DNA of 64,000 bases from Paenibacillus farraposensis. GTDB taxonomy: Bacteria; Bacillota; Bacilli; Paenibacillales; Paenibacillaceae. The position numbers and the translations under genes are program-made. Below, in pieces: positions 1 to 8,494 of the stretch (position 1 is its first letter; each line of letters begins with the position of its first letter). The notes under the pieces are model-generated. The model had not been told where the DNA came from, did no database searches, and worked only from the letters and a program-made list of their open reading frames with translations. The stretch spans positions 310,001 to 374,000 of the forward strand of contig NZ_JAFFQR010000112.1 of assembly GCF_020736845.1 (NCBI RefSeq), given 5' to 3'.

Positions 1-243
1 ATAGGACATGATAAAGCTTTTCAGCAAAGAAGGCAGTTCAATATGGAAGGTTTCCTCCAGTTCCCGGACCTCCTGCTCTGTAATCTGCGAAGGGAGAGGC
101 TTCCACTTGATCCAGCCTTCCTTATCAACAACCCCGTCTCGCATTTCGAAGGGGACATTTTCCACCACATCCATAAACAAAGCTTCATCCATCTGTGCAA
201 ATAACTCCTTCATGGATGAGCGCATATCCGCTTTCCTGTCCAT
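1..243 (-). CDS. SMI1/KNR4 (SUKH)-like protein, C-terminus beyond window
   Basis: The minus strand is open from an ATG at 243 to the window edge (81 codons). An AAGAGGTG ribosome site lies about 8 nt upstream. The peptide starts MDRKADMRSSMKEL and runs through WIKWKPLP to ELEETFHIELPSLLKSF. The pattern 'E-x2-LE-x3-I-x-LP-x2-L-K-x-F' is typical of the first helices and LP motif of SUKH (SMI1/KNR4) proteins. Many of these are immunity proteins for toxins, but others are housekeeping proteins of unknown role. Only the N-terminal part is visible, so the assignment rests on this short motif. Confidence 0.6.
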   Translation of the reverse strand, partial: MDRKADMRSSMKELFAQMDEALFMDVVENVPFEMRDGVVDKEGWIKWKPLPSQITEQEVRELEETFHIELPSLLKSFIMSY

Positions 244-580
244 GTGCCTGCACCTCTTTCCTCTTTATTAGCACGATGACGATGTGCTGTTATGCTGCAT
301 GTGTTTTTAAATTCAGCTTATCAGAATTTGCTTTTATCATCATTTGCGGAATATAAGTATTATATCTGCGGCATATCCTTTTCCTTTCTGTTGCCACTTT
401 GGCGGCCGCTTTCTGTTTCAACCCATTCATTCTGCTCATTTTACTTTCCCCATCCAGCTTATGTATCTAGCTTAACCTCTTCATAATCCAGGTAAGTATA
501 CATTTGCAACTCATCAAACCCGATATAAGTACAAGCACCTCGTAAAGTATCAAGAACTACATAAGGAGATTGATTCATTC
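244..580. other. Intergenic region between divergent genes
   Basis: 337 bases between the divergent SUKH-like gene and the secreted glycosidase gene. It is AT-rich and must carry both promoters. I see no convincing -35/-10 pair, riboswitch or conserved ORF. A 64-codon open frame at 292-486 has no ribosome site and a composition unlike a protein, so I do not call it. Confidence 0.5.
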
Positions 581-1711
581 ATGAAGAGAGTTACCACGCT
601 TGTTATGCTGTCCTTGCTGTTACTTGTAACCCCGATCTACGCTGCTGCACCATCGCCTATGCTGGTCTATGTGGATCAGAGCAACCACTCCTTTATCCCG
701 CTTCGGCTCCTAAGCAGCTATGGAGGAATTACGCTCAGCATGACGGCAGCGGACAAAAAGATAGAAATTACGCAGGGCAATACCCGGCTTACATTATTTG
801 TGGGACAAACAACCGCCAAGGTCAATGACCAGCCGGTTCGCATGCCAGATGCTCCTTTTACCAACAACGGCTCTACCTATGTCCCCTTGCAGTTCATCAG
901 CCAGCATTTAAACCTGCAGGTCTCATGGCAAAAGGAGATTTCAGCCGTCCGCATTCAACAAGGCGCAACGTCCGTTACGCTGCCCGTACTCACTGGCAAG
1001 CTCCCCGGCAGCACCTCTCCGATCACGACGGCTCATCATACCTTTAAAGTGGGGTCACGCACCTTTTCCGCCAAGGTAGTTACCATCTCTATGCTCCATC
1101 CCAAGGTGAGTCTGAATGTAGCCCTGGCAGGCAATACGATTGGCAAGGTGGAAGACTTAAGCAGGATCGCCAAACGCAATCAAGCGATTGTAGCCATCAA
1201 TGGCACATTTTTTGATGCCTATACCAAAAGTTCCTACAAAATCCCTTACGGCTACCTGGTCAGCCACGGTAAAATGTTAAAGAAAAGCTCTGGCGACCAG
1301 CGAACCGTATTCTCCTATGATGCTAATCATTTGGCTGAGCTGATTTCGGGTCCTGCCTTTGAGCAGCGGTTAAGCCAAGGGAACGTTGATGGCGCCCTGC
1401 AAGCCGGACCTCGTCTAGTAACGAATGGCCAGGTCACCCTGAATGTCAAAGCTGAAGGCTTTAAGGACCCCAAAATACGAACAGGCGGCGCAGCCAGAAG
1501 CGCACTCGGAATTACCCGGGATCATAAGCTGATCCTCCTGACCACAGGCGGAGCCACCATTCCGCAGCTCGCCCAAATAATGAAGCAAGCAGGTGCTTAC
1601 CAGGCCATGAATCTGGACGGCGGTGCTTCCAGTGGACTGTATTATAATGGTTCTTACCTCACCACACCTGGGCGCCAAATCAGTAATGCCCTTATTGTAA
1701 AATATCAGTAG
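581..1711 (+). CDS. Secreted stalk-domain phosphodiester glycosidase (NAGPA family)
   Basis: 376 aa. A signal peptide (MKRV, then a Leu-rich core, then a PIYAAA cleavage region near residue 21) predicts export. Residues about 30-125 resemble the copper-amine-oxidase N-terminal 'stalk' domain common on Paenibacillus surface proteins (FIPLRLLS, TYVPLQFIS). Residues about 175-376 form a phosphodiester glycosidase/NAGPA domain, with INGTFFDAY near 203, MNLDGGASSGLYYNG near 343 and GRQISNALIV at the end. Family members cleave GlcNAc-phosphodiester-type bonds, and wall polymers are a plausible but unproven substrate here. AAGGAGA at 563-569 fixes the ATG start. The gene is monocistronic and followed by a terminator. 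Confidence 0.88.
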   Translation: MKRVTTLVMLSLLLLVTPIYAAAPSPMLVYVDQSNHSFIPLRLLSSYGGITLSMTAADKKIEITQGNTRLTLFVGQTTAKVNDQPVRMPDAPFTNNGSTYVPLQFISQHLNLQVSWQKEISAVRIQQGATSVTLPVLTGKLPGSTSPITTAHHTFKVGSRTFSAKVVTISMLHPKVSLNVALAGNTIGKVEDLSRIAKRNQAIVAINGTFFDAYTKSSYKIPYGYLVSHGKMLKKSSGDQRTVFSYDANHLAELISGPAFEQRLSQGNVDGALQAGPRLVTNGQVTLNVKAEGFKDPKIRTGGAARSALGITRDHKLILLTTGGATIPQLAQIMKQAGAYQAMNLDGGASSGLYYNGSYLTTPGRQISNALIVKYQ

Positions 1712-1721
1712 ACGGATTAAG

Positions 1722-1770
1722 GGCTGTCTCTACAAATGCGTAATCTGTGGAGATAGCCTTTTCCATTTTT
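1722..1770 (+). terminator. Terminator after the glycosidase gene
   Basis: The arms GGCTGTCTC and GGAGATAGCC can pair across an 18-nt loop, followed by TTTTCCATTTTT. It starts 11 nt after the stop codon. Confidence 0.65.
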
Positions 1771-1875
1771 CCACGTATGTCGCCATCCCTATATACCAAA
1801 TCACTAAGGAAAATTCCCCCTGTATGTAAAGTATAGCAAGGCTTGCTAGACCAGACAACATGCCAAGGCTACCAT

Positions 1876-2004
1876 CTATCCTGCACCAAAAAGGCCTTCC
1901 CTCACATATCTAAATCCCTCCTTACTTAAAGCATTCTCTATGGTATGAAGAAAATCAGGCTTCGTCGCTATACCTCGTGGCTGCAAGTCTAAATGTGCAC
2001 CTTT
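1876..2004 (-). pseudogene. Short open fragment, origin unknown
   Basis: Within the 518-base gap 1712-2229 the only protein-like piece is a 42-codon open stretch on the minus strand. It reads HLDLQPRGIATKPDF and ends VREGLFGAG plus stop. It lacks a convincing start and ribosome site, and the frame upstream is broken. I do not recognise it. It may be the tail of a decayed gene. The rest of the gap holds two terminators. Confidence 0.2.
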
Positions 2005-2132
2005 TTAATCGTGGGCTTACGCCGAGGATCGCATTGCTAATGTTGGTCGTGTTCATCTTCGTAGTAATTAGTCATAAAAAATCGAGTAGGAGGGAGCGGC
2101 TAGCCCCCATTCGGGACATTCATCCTAAAGAT

Positions 2133-2187
2133 GACGCCCATGCCGGGCGTCACAAAAAAGTGGTCAGGAAAAGTTTCCTGACCACTT
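2133..2187 (-). terminator. Double hairpin terminator of the SLH gene
   Basis: A perfect inverted repeat (AAGTGGTCAGGAAA, AGT loop side, TTCCTGACCACTT; 2158-2187) is followed, in minus-strand reading, by TTTTTTG. A second hairpin (GACGCCC ... GGGCGTC, 2133-2151) lies just beyond. Together they end the minus-strand surface-protein gene 43 nt after its stop. Confidence 0.85.
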
Positions 2188-2229
2188 ATAATATCGTAAT
2201 GCTTGTTCACTTACCTACGGCATTCAGTT

Positions 2230-4653
2230 TTATTCTATAATTTCCAACTCCAAGATTTGTCCGTCCCAAACATAAAGTGTATAGTTTCCAGGCGGCAACT
2301 CGCCTGTAGAAATAGTAACTGGTTTATTTACTTCATCATCCGTAACAATTCTCTTTTTACCCCGGTTTTCTGCTACCAAATCGTTGAAGTCGCTTTCCCA
2401 AACGATACTTTGGCTTTCCCAATCAAATGTATTTATCAGATACACTTTTGCAACGTCTGAAAGAGAGAATGTAATATCGCCTCCTTTTTTAACGTTGAAT
2501 GCCTCACCGCTAGGCTGAATCATTGTGATTCTTACTGTTTTTCTAAATTCTGTGGTATAGTATTCTTTATTTGCCTCGCCATTCCGTGTTACTACAGCAT
2601 CTGCAACTATTTGGAATTTATATTTCACTCGATCTTCTAAACTTTTTGTGGATACTATAATTTTATTATCCTTTACTTCCACCTCACCATCCTTTTCTGT
2701 AAATGGGAGAAACGGACCGTCACCAATTGCCCATTGAACTATATTATTTGTGGTTTTCCCTTTATTAACGGTAATCAAGCGATTATAATTAAAAGAGAAT
2801 TTATCAAGTTCATTTTCCCATGCCGGATAATGTAAAAATATAGGGTTCTCAACAATTGTCTTATTCTCATCGAATACAGTAATACCTTCATTAACATAGT
2901 TATTATTCTTGTCATAAACAGTCAGATTGAATTCGAAATTTCTTGGATATTCATAATTATTAATAGCATATGTTGAAAAACTAACCGTTTTATTAGCCTC
3001 AACTTCAATCTTTTGGACCTTTCCACTTTCAACACCTAATTCAAGAGAGGTTATACTTCCAATATCAATATTATTTGAAAAATATGCTACCCCATCACGA
3101 GAGCTCGTAAAATAAACGGCCTCTCCAACAGCTACAACTTTTTTAGGAACAGAAATTTCAAAGTCCCCGCTGTTGTTTTCTCGAGTTTGAGGAGTATTAT
3201 CTTTCTTATCTTTATTTTTGGATTTATCAGATTCATTAGAGTTACTGGAAGAACCCCCGCCGCCACCTGATGATGTTGTCCCCTGTGATCCCAAAGTATT
3301 TGTCGAGTTGCCTATTGTGACCTTAACATTACTACTTACCTTGCCGCCATTTGTTACAGTTTTTGGTTTTGTTTGAAAAGAAACATTTTCAGCATTAACT
3401 ATGGCCTTATCAACAGAACCTAATCCTATTACTTTGGCAGCAGCATGAAGTACCAGCGAGAGAATAGAAGACTCTTTTGCTATATCTATAGTTGTACCCT
3501 TAGCGTTGTCAGCTACATTTAACATATCAATCTGCCCATTTGGAATATTTACATTCGTAGCGAATGCTTCAACATTCACAGTGTGGAAATAACCTGTAAG
3601 GCTGACATTGGATTTTGTAGGGAGTTCATTTGTTAGAGTAACTCGATTAACACTTGCCCCTTGTGAGACATCTAGGGCTGCGCCCGTCTTGATTTTTATT
3701 TCGCTGATAGACGTTGCACCTTCTGCAACCAAACGAACAGTTCCATCCACGTTGTTTACAATGATGCTAACCAGCACAGAATTGTTCAGATGAAGACCAT
3801 TTTCTCCACCCCCGTAAACGTATGTCTGACCGTGGACTTTAACATTTTTCAGAAACACATCGCCTTTCCCAACAGCTTTACCAATAATTAAGTCACCTGC
3901 GATTTCCGTATTTTGAAGCGTTATCCCCGTTGTGTTGATGACAACATTGCCTGCCTGCTTGGCGAGTCCAGTCGAAGGTCCATACGTTCCTGATTCTCCA
4001 TACCAAGCACCAAAATGATCCACAGCACGATCCAGAATCGTAACCGCCTCAGCACGAGTCAACGATTTTTTGGGTTGAAATGTACCGTTCTGATAACCTT
4101 CAATAATACCCGCTGCCACTACAGCATTAACGGCCTTTTGGGACCAATTGTGCAGAGAGGCGCTATCTTTAAAGGTTTTATTGGTATCGGAAGAAGGAAT
4201 TTGAAGTAATTGGTTTACGGTCACTGCCGCTTCTTCTCTACTTAATCCTTGCGTAGGGCGAAAGCTGCCATCTTCGAATCCTTTCATATACCCAGCATAA
4301 ACTGCATCCGTAACAGTTGGAGCAAACCAATCGTCTTTATTTACATCGGTAAAAGATACAGCTTGTCCAGGCTGTATTTGAAATGCACGATTTAGCAAAG
4401 CAGCCCATTCGCTTCTCGTAATCGGACGATTTGGCTCAAAACGAGCGTTTTCCACACCCGAAACCACTCCACGATGGCTCCATTTTGTAACGTTATCCGT
4501 TGCCCAGTGGTTCGCCATATCCCCATAAGGTTGAGAGGTAGTAGAACTGTCCTCCTTTGTTGCATGGTGTGAACTGTCGGCCGCTAATATGGGGCTAGCC
4601 CATATGGAAGTCGCCAGCATTCCTGCCGTAAAAATATTAACCCACTTCTTCAT
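2230..4653 (-). CDS. SLH-domain surface protein with beta-helix and Ser/Gly linker
   Basis: 807 aa. A signal peptide (MKKWVNIFTAGML ... SPILAAD) is followed by three S-layer homology domains at about 43-93, 100-155 and 160-212, with the usual FxDV/W, G and ITRSE/LSREE/LTRAE motifs. These anchor proteins to pyruvylated wall polymer. Residues about 235-430 are repetitive, Val/Ile/Asn-rich and read like a right-handed beta-helix (LQNTEIAGDLIIGKAV ... LNNSVLVSIIVNN). A Gly/Ser then Lys/Asp/Asn linker (about 455-500) leads to a beta-rich C-terminal region of about 300 residues that I do not recognise. The DNA for that last part is visibly more AT-rich than the N-terminal half, suggesting separate ancestry. 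The start has GAGAGGA 9-10 nt upstream. Confidence 0.85.
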   Translation of the reverse strand: MKKWVNIFTAGMLATSIWASPILAADSSHHATKEDSSTTSQPYGDMANHWATDNVTKWSHRGVVSGVENARFEPNRPITRSEWAALLNRAFQIQPGQAVSFTDVNKDDWFAPTVTDAVYAGYMKGFEDGSFRPTQGLSREEAAVTVNQLLQIPSSDTNKTFKDSASLHNWSQKAVNAVVAAGIIEGYQNGTFQPKKSLTRAEAVTILDRAVDHFGAWYGESGTYGPSTGLAKQAGNVVINTTGITLQNTEIAGDLIIGKAVGKGDVFLKNVKVHGQTYVYGGGENGLHLNNSVLVSIIVNNVDGTVRLVAEGATSISEIKIKTGAALDVSQGASVNRVTLTNELPTKSNVSLTGYFHTVNVEAFATNVNIPNGQIDMLNVADNAKGTTIDIAKESSILSLVLHAAAKVIGLGSVDKAIVNAENVSFQTKPKTVTNGGKVSSNVKVTIGNSTNTLGSQGTTSSGGGGGSSSNSNESDKSKNKDKKDNTPQTRENNSGDFEISVPKKVVAVGEAVYFTSSRDGVAYFSNNIDIGSITSLELGVESGKVQKIEVEANKTVSFSTYAINNYEYPRNFEFNLTVYDKNNNYVNEGITVFDENKTIVENPIFLHYPAWENELDKFSFNYNRLITVNKGKTTNNIVQWAIGDGPFLPFTEKDGEVEVKDNKIIVSTKSLEDRVKYKFQIVADAVVTRNGEANKEYYTTEFRKTVRITMIQPSGEAFNVKKGGDITFSLSDVAKVYLINTFDWESQSIVWESDFNDLVAENRGKKRIVTDDEVNKPVTISTGELPPGNYTLYVWDGQILELEIIE

Positions 4654-4851
4654 CTCTTTTGTCCTCTCATGTATGTTGTGTTAAGCCAAGACTATCTACC
4701 CAATATTTTAGGCGTATAGACTCACTTACCTATTATTACAAGATTAATTGAGGATGTCACTACTTTAGAATCCATCAAAGGATATTTATCCCAATTATTT
4801 ACGAAGATACTACCTTTAATAAGATAGTTCCTTGCTGAATTAACGTTTCCG

Positions 4852-5487
4852 TTATTCCCAAACATTATGGTGTATTAGATTATTCAGATTTCGACGTCTC
4901 TCCCACTCTTCTTGTTCTAAAAGTGGTTTTCTAGGATAAACATCCGTGTATCCTAATGAAATCAAAGCAACAGGGTCAATATGTGGCGGAATATTTAGTA
5001 TTTCTCGCACGTCTGATTTCTTGTAAAAACTAACCCAACCCATAGCTATTCCTTCGGCATAAGACGCCAGCCACATATTTTGGATACAACAGGCGACGGA
5101 TAGAATATCTGTTTCAGGAATTGAATTTCGCCCAAGTACATGTCCACCACCTCTTGTGGGGTCACATGTAATACAGATCGTTATAGGCGCTTCTCTGATC
5201 CCCTCTAATTTTAGCGAGAGAAATCTTGTCTTTTTTTCATCTTCATAGTGTATGGATAACGCTTGTATTTCTTTATGACATGCATGTGCCAATCGTTCTT
5301 TAACCCCTTGAGAGTCAATGACAATAAAATCCCAAGGTTGCATAAAACCAACGGAAGGTGCATGATGACCAGCCATTAATATATTGTTTAACTTATCTTT
5401 GGATATGGGTTTTCCATTAAATGATCGAATATCTCTCCTTCCAAAAATGGCCTTAAATATACCTTCTCTTTCAGAATCGTTTAGCAA
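4852..5487 (-). CDS. bluB: 5,6-dimethylbenzimidazole synthase-like nitroreductase (BluB)
   Basis: 211 aa nitroreductase-fold flavoprotein. Family hallmarks seen are RRDIRSF near residue 17, GHHAPSVGFMQPWDF near 40-54, LKLEGIREAPI near 90, GGGHVLGRNSIPETDI near 113, CIQNMWLASYAEGIAMGWVS near 133-152 and a C-terminal EEWERRRNL. BluB destroys FMNH2 with oxygen to make the lower ligand of cobalamin. The start is TTG at 5487, set by AGGGAGGA 7 nt upstream. No other cobalamin gene or cobalamin riboswitch is visible nearby. The gene may serve salvage or be a BluB-like reductase with another role. Confidence 0.85.
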   Translation of the reverse strand: MLNDSEREGIFKAIFGRRDIRSFNGKPISKDKLNNILMAGHHAPSVGFMQPWDFIVIDSQGVKERLAHACHKEIQALSIHYEDEKKTRFLSLKLEGIREAPITICITCDPTRGGGHVLGRNSIPETDILSVACCIQNMWLASYAEGIAMGWVSFYKKSDVREILNIPPHIDPVALISLGYTDVYPRKPLLEQEEWERRRNLNNLIHHNVWE

Positions 5488-5782
5488 TTTAATTCCTCCC
5501 TTAAAACAAAAATCCCAGTATTCAACCTTTAATAAAAACGATTAGCAAAAGGCCCTTTCTGAGTGTGTCAAAAGAAGGACCAAGCTTACAAATTCTAAGC
5601 CATTATTCCATTGCTGCTTGAAGAAATGCCTTAATCAAAGGATGTATTATTTTATGAGACACCCTATAAAAAACATAAAAAGCAATTTTTAATCCTGTAA
5701 ATGAATTATTGTCAATCTAATTTTATCCGCATCTGGAACGATGACATTTCATAATTCCTGTAGGCAGGCAGATTCTCAAACC
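5488..5782. other. Intergenic region, possible IS remnant
   Basis: About 295 AT-rich bases with no gene. On the minus strand the segment near 5545-5580 reads TTTTGACACACTCAGAAAGG, which reminds me of the tail of transposase genes, and a GGGTGTCTCA-like end lies near 5670. Both are too degraded to assign to an IS family. No riboswitch is seen upstream of bluB. Confidence 0.3.
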
Positions 5783-5814
5783 AAAAAACACGCTCACAAG
5801 TGGCGTGCTTTTTA
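5783..5814 (-). terminator. Terminator of the MetE-like gene
   Basis: A hairpin (CACGC-CAC / GTG-GCGTG with one bulged base) is flanked by an A-run on one side and a T-run on the other. It works as a minus-strand terminator 34 nt after the methyltransferase stop codon. Confidence 0.75.
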
Positions 5815-5848
5815 TCCTGAAACTCTTCGACCCCGTTCCCCTAAAATC

Positions 5849-6985
5849 TTACTTCCAAATCTCGTCCGCAATCTCTTTAATGAAAGCAAGCTTTTTCCAC
5901 TGCTGCTCTTCCGTCAGAATATTGCCCTCTTCTGTTGAAGCGAAGCCGCATTGTGGGCTCAGGCAGATTTGGTTGATATCGACGAATTGACTCGCTTCCT
6001 TAATGCGGTTAATGATGGTCTGCTTGTCTTCCAGCTCACCCGTTTTGGAGGAAACGAGACCCAATACCACCTGCTGGTCCTTCAGATGCTTGAGCGGTGT
6101 GAAATCGCCAGCACGGTCGGTATCAAATTCGAGATAGTAGCCGTCGATGTTGTCGATACCGAACAGGGTTTCAGCAACAGGCTCATAGCCGCCAGAGGAC
6201 GCCCAGGTGGAATGGTAGTTGCCTCGACATACGTGAGTTGTAACGACCAAGTCTGCCGGGAGATCGTTCACGGTCTCTTGATTCACGCGGGCGAACAGCT
6301 TTTTGGTTTCTTCTATATTTTCATCTGCATGCTGTCTGGCTTCCCAATAGTTTTTATCGCAGAGCATGCCCCATGTGCAATCATCCAGTTGCAGGCTGCG
6401 GCAGCCTTCATCGTATAACGCCTGGATGACGGACTTGTAAGCTTGAGCGATATCCGTTACCAGCTTATCCAGATTGCTGTAGTAGGTATCTGTCGTTTCT
6501 TTATTTTCTCCGCGTAACAGCTCGGCCAGAAATTGTGCCGGTGCAGGGATCGCTTGGCGGGCAATGGCATCATCACCTGCTGCTTGCTTCAGGAATTTGA
6601 AATCTTCAATGAAAGGGTGACGGGAATGGCCGATTTTACCGGACAAGCGTGCGGTTTCAGCCCTGGTCTCTGCGCCTTGGAATTGGTAGCCTTTGGCCAG
6701 CTCTGTCTTTTCCACACCATCCAGGCCCCACATAAAATCAAGGTGCCACCAGGAGCGTCTGAATTCGCCATCTGTCACAGCTTTAAGCCCTACGGATTTT
6801 TGCTTTTCTACCAGCTTAATAATTTCGTTGTCTTCAATCTTTCTCAGCTCGTCCGCAGAAATTTCGTGATTTTGAAATTGAGCTCTGGCGTCTTTAATGG
6901 CTTGCGGACGCAAAAAGCTGCCGACGATATCATGTCTGAACGGAGTCACTTTACGTTGGGATGCATGGTCAAGGATGCTGCTCAT
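5849..6985 (-). CDS. Cobalamin-independent methionine synthase-like protein (YxjG/YxjH type)
   Basis: 378 aa from the ATG at 6985, which has AAGGAG 9 nt upstream. A longer frame to 7039 has no ribosome site. It matches the short MetE-C-domain family of Bacillus YxjG/YxjH, thought to methylate homocysteine or a related thiol. HDIVGSFLRP opens the barrel. Likely zinc ligands are in THVCRGNYHS (His about 251, Cys about 253) and LSPQCGFAS (Cys about 346). LQLDDCTWG and YYLEFDTDRAGDF are also family motifs. The LysR gene just upstream reads the same way and probably regulates it. No SAM riboswitch is visible, unlike B. subtilis yxjG/yxjH. Confidence 0.88.
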   Translation of the reverse strand: MSSILDHASQRKVTPFRHDIVGSFLRPQAIKDARAQFQNHEISADELRKIEDNEIIKLVEKQKSVGLKAVTDGEFRRSWWHLDFMWGLDGVEKTELAKGYQFQGAETRAETARLSGKIGHSRHPFIEDFKFLKQAAGDDAIARQAIPAPAQFLAELLRGENKETTDTYYSNLDKLVTDIAQAYKSVIQALYDEGCRSLQLDDCTWGMLCDKNYWEARQHADENIEETKKLFARVNQETVNDLPADLVVTTHVCRGNYHSTWASSGGYEPVAETLFGIDNIDGYYLEFDTDRAGDFTPLKHLKDQQVVLGLVSSKTGELEDKQTIINRIKEASQFVDINQICLSPQCGFASTEEGNILTEEQQWKKLAFIKEIADEIWK

Positions 6986-7010
6986 TAGGGTTATCTCCTT
7001 TTTGCTTCGG

Positions 7011-7068
7011 TATTGGAGTTCTTGAAAGAAAGATAACATACATTTTCAGTTATAAGGTAACTCCAATA
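7011..7068. promoter_or_regulatory. 10-bp inverted repeat upstream of the MetE-like gene
   Basis: TATTGGAGTT (7011-7020) and AACTCCAATA (7059-7068) are perfect inverted repeats 38 nt apart. They lie 26-83 nt upstream of the methyltransferase start and downstream of the lysR stop. They could be paired operator half-sites for the adjacent LysR protein or the arms of a leader hairpin. Confidence 0.4.
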
Positions 7069-7108
7069 AACTATAGCTAGTTATAGCCTAAAGCTATACC
7101 CCCATCTT

Positions 7109-8011
7109 TTATTCCCCTATCGCCTCATGCAGCGCTTCTATATAAACGGTAGCCAGCTTCGAGAGCGCAACATTTTTATGACAAATCCATCCCACATTAA
7201 TAGATTCATCACATTCCAAAGGCACGGAAATAATCTCATTCCCATTCAAATCAGCACTGATGACCCCCGTAGAAATGGTATAGCCGTTCAAGCCAATCAG
7301 CAGATTAAAAAGGGTCGCCCGGTCATTGACACGAATGTTTTTGGGATGCGACAACGTGCTGAGAATTTCCTCGGAAAAGTGAAAGGAATTATACTCCCCC
7401 TGCTCAAAGGACAGGTACGGATAAGGGTGAAGCTGATCAATCGTTACAATGGACTGCCGGGACAACGGATTGTTGGCGCTGATAAAAATATGAGGCTTTG
7501 CGATAAACAGGCTGTTAAATTGCAGATTCGCATCCTTTAGCAGCTTGTTTATGACCTTGGTGTTAAATTCGTTGAAGTACAGGATTCCGATCTCACTACG
7601 CAAGCTTTTTACATCCTGTATGATTTCATGGGTCTTCGTCTCCCGCAAAGCCAGCTCATATTCATCCTGTCCATATTGATTCACCAAATTGACGAATGCA
7701 TTTACGGCAAATGCATAGTGCTGTGTTGATACGGCAAAATGCTGTGGCGAAGGCTTGGCATCCAGGTAGCGGCTTTCCAGCAGTTCTGCCTGTTCAACAA
7801 CCTGACGGGCATAACCAAGAAATTCCACGCCTTCCTTGGACAAAGAGATTCCCTTATTGGTTCGGTCAAAAATGGTGATATGGATTTCTTCCTCCAGATC
7901 CCGAATCGCGTTCGACAGACTGGGCTGGGATATAAATAACCGCTTTGCCGCCTCATTCATAGAGCCACGATTGGCAACCTCGATGACATATTTTAATTGC
8001 TGTAAGGTCAA
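7109..8011 (-). CDS. LysR-family transcriptional regulator (methionine-gene linked)
   Basis: 300 aa from the TTG at 8011 (GAGAGGA 9 nt upstream). The longer frame to 8056 runs through a consensus -10 box and is unlikely. The N-terminal winged helix shows LQQLKYVIEVANRGSMNEAAKRLFIS then QPSLSNAIRDLEEE. The rest is a periplasmic-binding-type effector domain (FAVSTQHYAFAV near 105). This resembles streptococcal MtaR/MetR-type LysR proteins that control methionine genes, which fits the methyltransferase gene directly downstream. The specific ligand is unknown. Confidence 0.85.
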   Translation of the reverse strand: MTLQQLKYVIEVANRGSMNEAAKRLFISQPSLSNAIRDLEEEIHITIFDRTNKGISLSKEGVEFLGYARQVVEQAELLESRYLDAKPSPQHFAVSTQHYAFAVNAFVNLVNQYGQDEYELALRETKTHEIIQDVKSLRSEIGILYFNEFNTKVINKLLKDANLQFNSLFIAKPHIFISANNPLSRQSIVTIDQLHPYPYLSFEQGEYNSFHFSEEILSTLSHPKNIRVNDRATLFNLLIGLNGYTISTGVISADLNGNEIISVPLECDESINVGWICHKNVALSKLATVYIEALHEAIGE

Positions 8012-8044
8012 TTGCTTGATGTCCTCTCGATTTGAGTTTTCTCT

Positions 8045-8072
8045 ATTATATAACACTTGAGCACATGTCTAA
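8045..8072 (-). promoter_or_regulatory. Promoter of the lysR gene at 7109-8011
   Basis: On the minus strand, TTAGAC (8067-8072) and TATAAT (8045-8050) are separated by 16 nt and lie about 34 nt upstream of the TTG start. Confidence 0.55.
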
Positions 8073-8102
8073 AAATAAAAGAAACCACTTTCGAAAAAGT
8101 GG
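8072..8102 (-). terminator. Terminator of the CMD-family gene
   Basis: CCACTT (8085-8090) pairs with AAGTGG (8097-8102). In minus-strand reading it is followed by TTTCTTTTATTTTT, 8 nt after the stop of the carboxymuconolactone decarboxylase-like gene. Confidence 0.75.
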
Positions 8103-8109
8103 CTTATAC

Positions 8110-8445
8110 TCAACCCTCTTTTTCTTTGGAAAATACGTCTTTGGCAACCTGAATAGCTGAAGCTGCCCGGGGCCATCCTACATAAAAGGCAAGTTGTGTC
8201 ATGACCTCAACCAGTTCTTCCTCGGAAATACCGTTCTGCTTGGCCAAAATCAGATGATAGGGGAGCTGATTCACATGCTCGCCCGCTACCAGAGCGGCAA
8301 CTGTAATGAGGCTCCGTTCTCTGAGAGACAATGCTTCTCTCCTCCAAACATCCCCAAAAAGGACGTCCTCCGTATAGCTCACAAAAGCGGGTGCAAAATC
8401 GCCTAGCATTTCCCGGGCGCTCGATATGATTAGTTTGTGCTTCAT
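8110..8445 (-). CDS. Carboxymuconolactone decarboxylase-family protein
   Basis: 111 aa, normal length for the AhpD/CMD family. Visible features are FGDVWRREALSLRERSLITVAALVAG, a region that in relatives carries the active-site acid and His, and LPYHLILAKQNGISEEELVEVMTQLAFYVGWPRAASA. It lacks the CxxC of peroxide-reducing AhpD, so a peroxidase role is unlikely. It lies 49 nt downstream of the tautomerase gene on the same strand and is probably co-transcribed. The pair looks like a small catabolic or detoxification unit for aromatic or enol-type acids, with substrate unknown. Confidence 0.85.
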   Translation of the reverse strand: MKHKLIISSAREMLGDFAPAFVSYTEDVLFGDVWRREALSLRERSLITVAALVAGEHVNQLPYHLILAKQNGISEEELVEVMTQLAFYVGWPRAASAIQVAKDVFSKEKEG

Positions 8446-8494
8446 TTGTTCAACGCTTCCTTTCCTTCCTAATAGTGCAGTGTGCAGTTTCTAG

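Noticed and set aside
5488..5782. Cobalamin riboswitch upstream of bluB
   Set aside because: No B12-box-like conserved core or matching stem was recognisable.
5951..6418. 155-codon open frame on the plus strand
   Set aside because: It is the antisense shadow of the well-supported methyltransferase gene.
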